Shown here: positions 61,710-64,000 of the stretch, in pieces
How positions within the stretch are numbered: the first letter of the stretch is position 1
How the letters are laid out: every line of letters starts with the position of its first letter
Assembly (NCBI RefSeq): GCF_024648885.1
Contig: NZ_JANBBF010000011.1
Coordinates: 124,001-188,000, forward strand
Direction: 5' to 3'
Length of the DNA stretch: 64,000 nt
From: Prauserella salsuginis
Lineage (GTDB): Bacteria; Actinomycetota; Actinomycetes; Mycobacteriales; Pseudonocardiaceae
Notes under the pieces: model-generated
The model's input: only the letters and a program-made list of their open reading frames with translations
What the model was told of the DNA's origin: nothing
The model's database searches: none
Translations under genes and position numbers: made by a program

Positions 61710-64000
61710 ATGAATCCGCTCGCGCAGCTCTACACGCTCGCAGATCCCGTGTTCTTCGAGGATCCGGCCCGATGGCGGCCGGACGGCGCGGCTTTTCCGC
61801 TGGCCATGCAGGCCCCTCCGGAGGGGTGGAAGCGGGGTGGTTCCGACGGCTGGGTGTCGCTGCGACCGGAGTCCGTCCGGCTGCCGCCGCAGGGATGGAA
61901 GATCCACATCAGCGCGACGCCGGCCAACGCCGAGGAGGCGGTCCGGGTGGCCGCCGACTACTGCTTCCGCAACGGCATCACGTTCAAATTCCTCGGCGGC
62001 AGCAACCTGGTCAGGGCCTTCGGCCTCAAGTACGCGCCCAGAGCGGCGAGCGGCAAGGTCGTCACTCTCTACCCGGTCGACGATCACCAACTGACGACGT
62101 GTCTCGAAGACCTGGACGCCGAACTCGCAGGGAACACCGGCCCGTACATCCTCAGCGACCTGCGGTTCTGCAGTGGGCCGCTCTACGTCCGCTACGGCGG
62201 TTTCGCGAAACGCTTCTGCGTGACCGACGAGGGCGAGCGGGTACTGGCGATCGAGCGGCCGGACGGAACACTCGTACCCGACGAGCGGAAGCCGGTGTTC
62301 ACGGTTCCGGACTGGGTGTCGGTGCCCGACGTGCTCCGGCCGAGTCTGGAACGGCGCAACGCGACCGGCGCCACCCTGGATTACCGCGTCGTCGAGGCGC
62401 TGCACTTCTCCAACGGCGGCGGGGTGTATGTGGCCAGGCGTAACACCGACGACACGGAGATCGTGCTCAAGGAGGCGCGCCCGCACGCGGGCCTGAGCGA
62501 CGCCGACACCGATGCCGTCGGCCGGATGGACCACGAGATCTGGGCGTTGCGGCGGCTCGCCGGTATCGACGGCATTCCCGCGGTCCACGAGGTGACCACC
62601 GTGTGGGAGCACCAGTTCGTGGCGATGGACCGGGTGCCCGGCATGACGCTGCAGCAATGGCTCGCGCGGCACTATCCGTTGATCGGCGCGGCAGGCGGGG
62701 AGGCCGAACGTGCCGCCTACGTGCAGCGGGCCGAGCGCATTCACGCCAACGTGAAACGCCTGATCGAACGGATCCACGAACGCGGCGTTGTGTTCGCCGA
62801 TCTCCATCCCGCCAACATCATCGTCGACGAGAACGACGAGGTGGGGCTCGTCGACTTCGAGGCGGCGTTCGAGGCGGGCGCGGGCCGGACGCAGCACATG
62901 GGGCACGCAGGCTTCACGTCGGCCACGGCCCTCGACGAGGACATCGACCGCAACGCGCTCGCGATCCTCCGGCTGTGGTTCTACCTGCCGCTGACGAGCG
63001 TGCTCGCGATCGCGCCCGACAAGCTGGACGCGCTGGTCGAGGTCGCCGCGGAGCTGTTCGACCTGCCGGCCGATTTCGCGACATCGATCACCGCCGCGGC
63101 GAAACGCGCCCCGGCGTCGCCGGCCTCGCCGGTGTCCGCGTTGCCGCGGGGCACGCCGGAGCCCGCCGACCGTCGTTGGCGCGACTCCGTCGCCGCCGCG
63201 ATCACGGTCAGCGCGGAACCGGACCGGACCGACCGGCTCTTTCCCGGCGACACCGAGCAGTTCGTCACGGGCGGTGCCGGCTTCGCCCACGGTGCGGCCG
63301 GCGTCCTGTGGTCGCTGCAGGTGACGGGCTACGACGTCGACGAGGAACATCGGCGCTGGCTGCTCGAACGTGCCGACGAACCCGTGGCGGCGCCGGGGTT
63401 CCTGGACGGGGCGCACGGGATCGCGTACGTGCTCGACGAGTTCGGTCACCGGGACGCGGCGGCCGCGCTGATCGACCGTTCGGCCGAGGCAGTCGACCAG
63501 ATGCGTGATGTGAGCTACATGAGCGGCCTGGCCGGGGTGGGGCTGCACTTGCTTCACCTGCACGGGAAGTATGGCTCGACCGGAAGCGGCCGCAGCGGCG
63601 ACCGGCTGTCCGACGCCCTCCGCATCGCGCTGCGGCTGGAGGAGGCGGTGGCCGACGGGCGGGCACACGGCGTCGACAGGCCACCGGGCCGGCTCGGCCG
63701 TGCGGCGGATTCGGGAACCCACGGCGGTCTGATCCGAGGCTGGTCCGGACCCGCGCTGTTCTTTCTGCGGCTGTTCGAGGCGACCGGTGACAAGGGCTGG
63801 CTGGACACGGCGATCGCGGCGGTGCATCGGGATCTGCGGCTGTGCGTCGCCGACGAGGCCGGCAGCTGGCAGGTCGACGGCGGATTCCGGCGCCTGCCGT
63901 ATCTGGACGTCGGTTCGGCGGGAATCGCCGTCGTAGTGGACGAGATTCTCCGGCACGTCGACGACGACGAACTCGAAGCTGCGGTGGCACCGCTCGTCTC
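61710..64000 (+). CDS. lanKC: Class III lanthipeptide synthetase LanKC (3' end outside window)
   Basis: At least 763 residues; no stop before the window end. Order seen: an N-terminal lyase domain (LPPQGWKIHISATPANAEEAVRVAADYCFRNGI; SDLRFCSGPLYVRYGGF), a Ser/Thr kinase domain (IVLKEARPH, VVFADLHPANIIVDENDEVGLVDFEAAFE), and the start of the LanC-like cyclase (TGGAGFAHGAAGVLWSL, LDGAHGIAYVL, HGGLIRGWSGPALFFLRL). The zinc-ligand Cys of LanC and LanL cyclases is replaced by the GWSG motif, which points to class III. It phosphorylates Ser/Thr in a precursor peptide, eliminates phosphate and forms thioether rings. AGGAGG lies 7 bases before the ATG. The precursor gene is probably right of the window. 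Confidence 0.93.
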   Translation, partial: MNPLAQLYTLADPVFFEDPARWRPDGAAFPLAMQAPPEGWKRGGSDGWVSLRPESVRLPPQGWKIHISATPANAEEAVRVAADYCFRNGITFKFLGGSNLVRAFGLKYAPRAASGKVVTLYPVDDHQLTTCLEDLDAELAGNTGPYILSDLRFCSGPLYVRYGGFAKRFCVTDEGERVLAIERPDGTLVPDERKPVFTVPDWVSVPDVLRPSLERRNATGATLDYRVVEALHFSNGGGVYVARRNTDDTEIVLKEARPHAGLSDADTDAVGRMDHEIWALRRLAGIDGIPAVHEVTTVWEHQFVAMDRVPGMTLQQWLARHYPLIGAAGGEAERAAYVQRAERIHANVKRLIERIHERGVVFADLHPANIIVDENDEVGLVDFEAAFEAGAGRTQHMGHAGFTSATALDEDIDRNALAILRLWFYLPLTSVLAIAPDKLDALVEVAAELFDLPADFATSITAAAKRAPASPASPVSALPRGTPEPADRRWRDSVAAAITVSAEPDRTDRLFPGDTEQFVTGGAGFAHGAAGVLWSLQVTGYDVDEEHRRWLLERADEPVAAPGFLDGAHGIAYVLDEFGHRDAAAALIDRSAEAVDQMRDVSYMSGLAGVGLHLLHLHGKYGSTGSGRSGDRLSDALRIALRLEEAVADGRAHGVDRPPGRLGRAADSGTHGGLIRGWSGPALFFLRLFEATGDKGWLDTAIAAVHRDLRLCVADEAGSWQVDGGFRRLPYLDVGSAGIAVVVDEILRHVDDDELEAAVAPLV

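Overview
The window is high-GC chromosomal DNA with actinobacterial signatures. These include GTG and TTG starts behind GGAGG-type ribosome sites, a LanKC-type lanthipeptide synthetase, ECF41-type sigma factor, HelD, F420-type PPOX protein, mycobacterial-style IdeR/DmdR iron box and CsoR-type copper operators. The mix of regulators, exporters and secondary metabolism suggests a mycelial, Pseudonocardiaceae-like organism; that is an inference from gene content, not a phylogeny. Almost the whole window is accessory: transport, metal resistance, stress and specialised metabolism. I saw no rRNA, tRNA, CRISPR array, prophage or insertion sequence.

Region by region. 1-5.6 kb: an acyl-CoA dehydrogenase (cut by the left edge) behind a plant-like AroD-AroE fusion with altered active sites, a PepSY membrane protein, and a small PadR operon containing a truncated membrane gene. 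5.8-7.2 kb: a VOC protein divergent from an ECF41 sigma factor. 7.2-10.2 kb: a copper operon (copZ, a His-rich membrane protein, copA) behind a perfect CsoR-type inverted repeat. 10.4-12.5 kb: AraC regulator and nitrilase. 12.8-17.4 kb: a methyltransferase behind a Fur/Zur-like box, a PadR-SGNH hydrolase pair and a FadH-like reductase. 17.6-21.4 kb: an unlisted 33-residue ORF, a PPOX protein, Hsp20 behind a textbook promoter, a J-domain protein and decayed sequence. 21.4-24.5 kb: a second copper ATPase (CPH type) divergent from CueP across another copper operator. 25-28 kb: LysR/YbfB-type MFS pair and a spermidine-synthase-like protein.

28.1-37.2 kb is the most unusual block. HelD (RNA polymerase recycling), a SulP-STAS transporter, an MFS transporter, a MerR regulator, a DUF2795 protein, an unrecognised protein and release factor 3 lie together. 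Five copies of a 20-bp palindrome, CTACCCTTACGTAAGGGTAG, sit at the promoters of helD, sulP, merR, the DUF2795 gene and prfC, each followed by a -10-like TAGAGT. This looks like a local MerR regulon joining transcription rescue, translation termination and transport.

37.3-42.9 kb is an arsenic island: an ArsR-N-acetyltransferase fusion divergent from a flavoprotein, then arsR-acr3-arsC-arsO. 43-51.2 kb carries two regulator/exporter pairs (TetR with MFS) and a DesKR-like two-component system next to an ABC-2 exporter. 51.4-56.2 kb is an iron-siderophore uptake operon (binding protein, two permeases, ATPase) under an IdeR/DmdR-type box, in which the ATPase is fused to a PPOX flavin-binding domain. 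56.5-64 kb holds a fused acyl-adenylating ligase-aldehyde dehydrogenase with a diiron protein, divergent from a GNAT acetyltransferase and a class III lanthipeptide synthetase that runs off the right edge.
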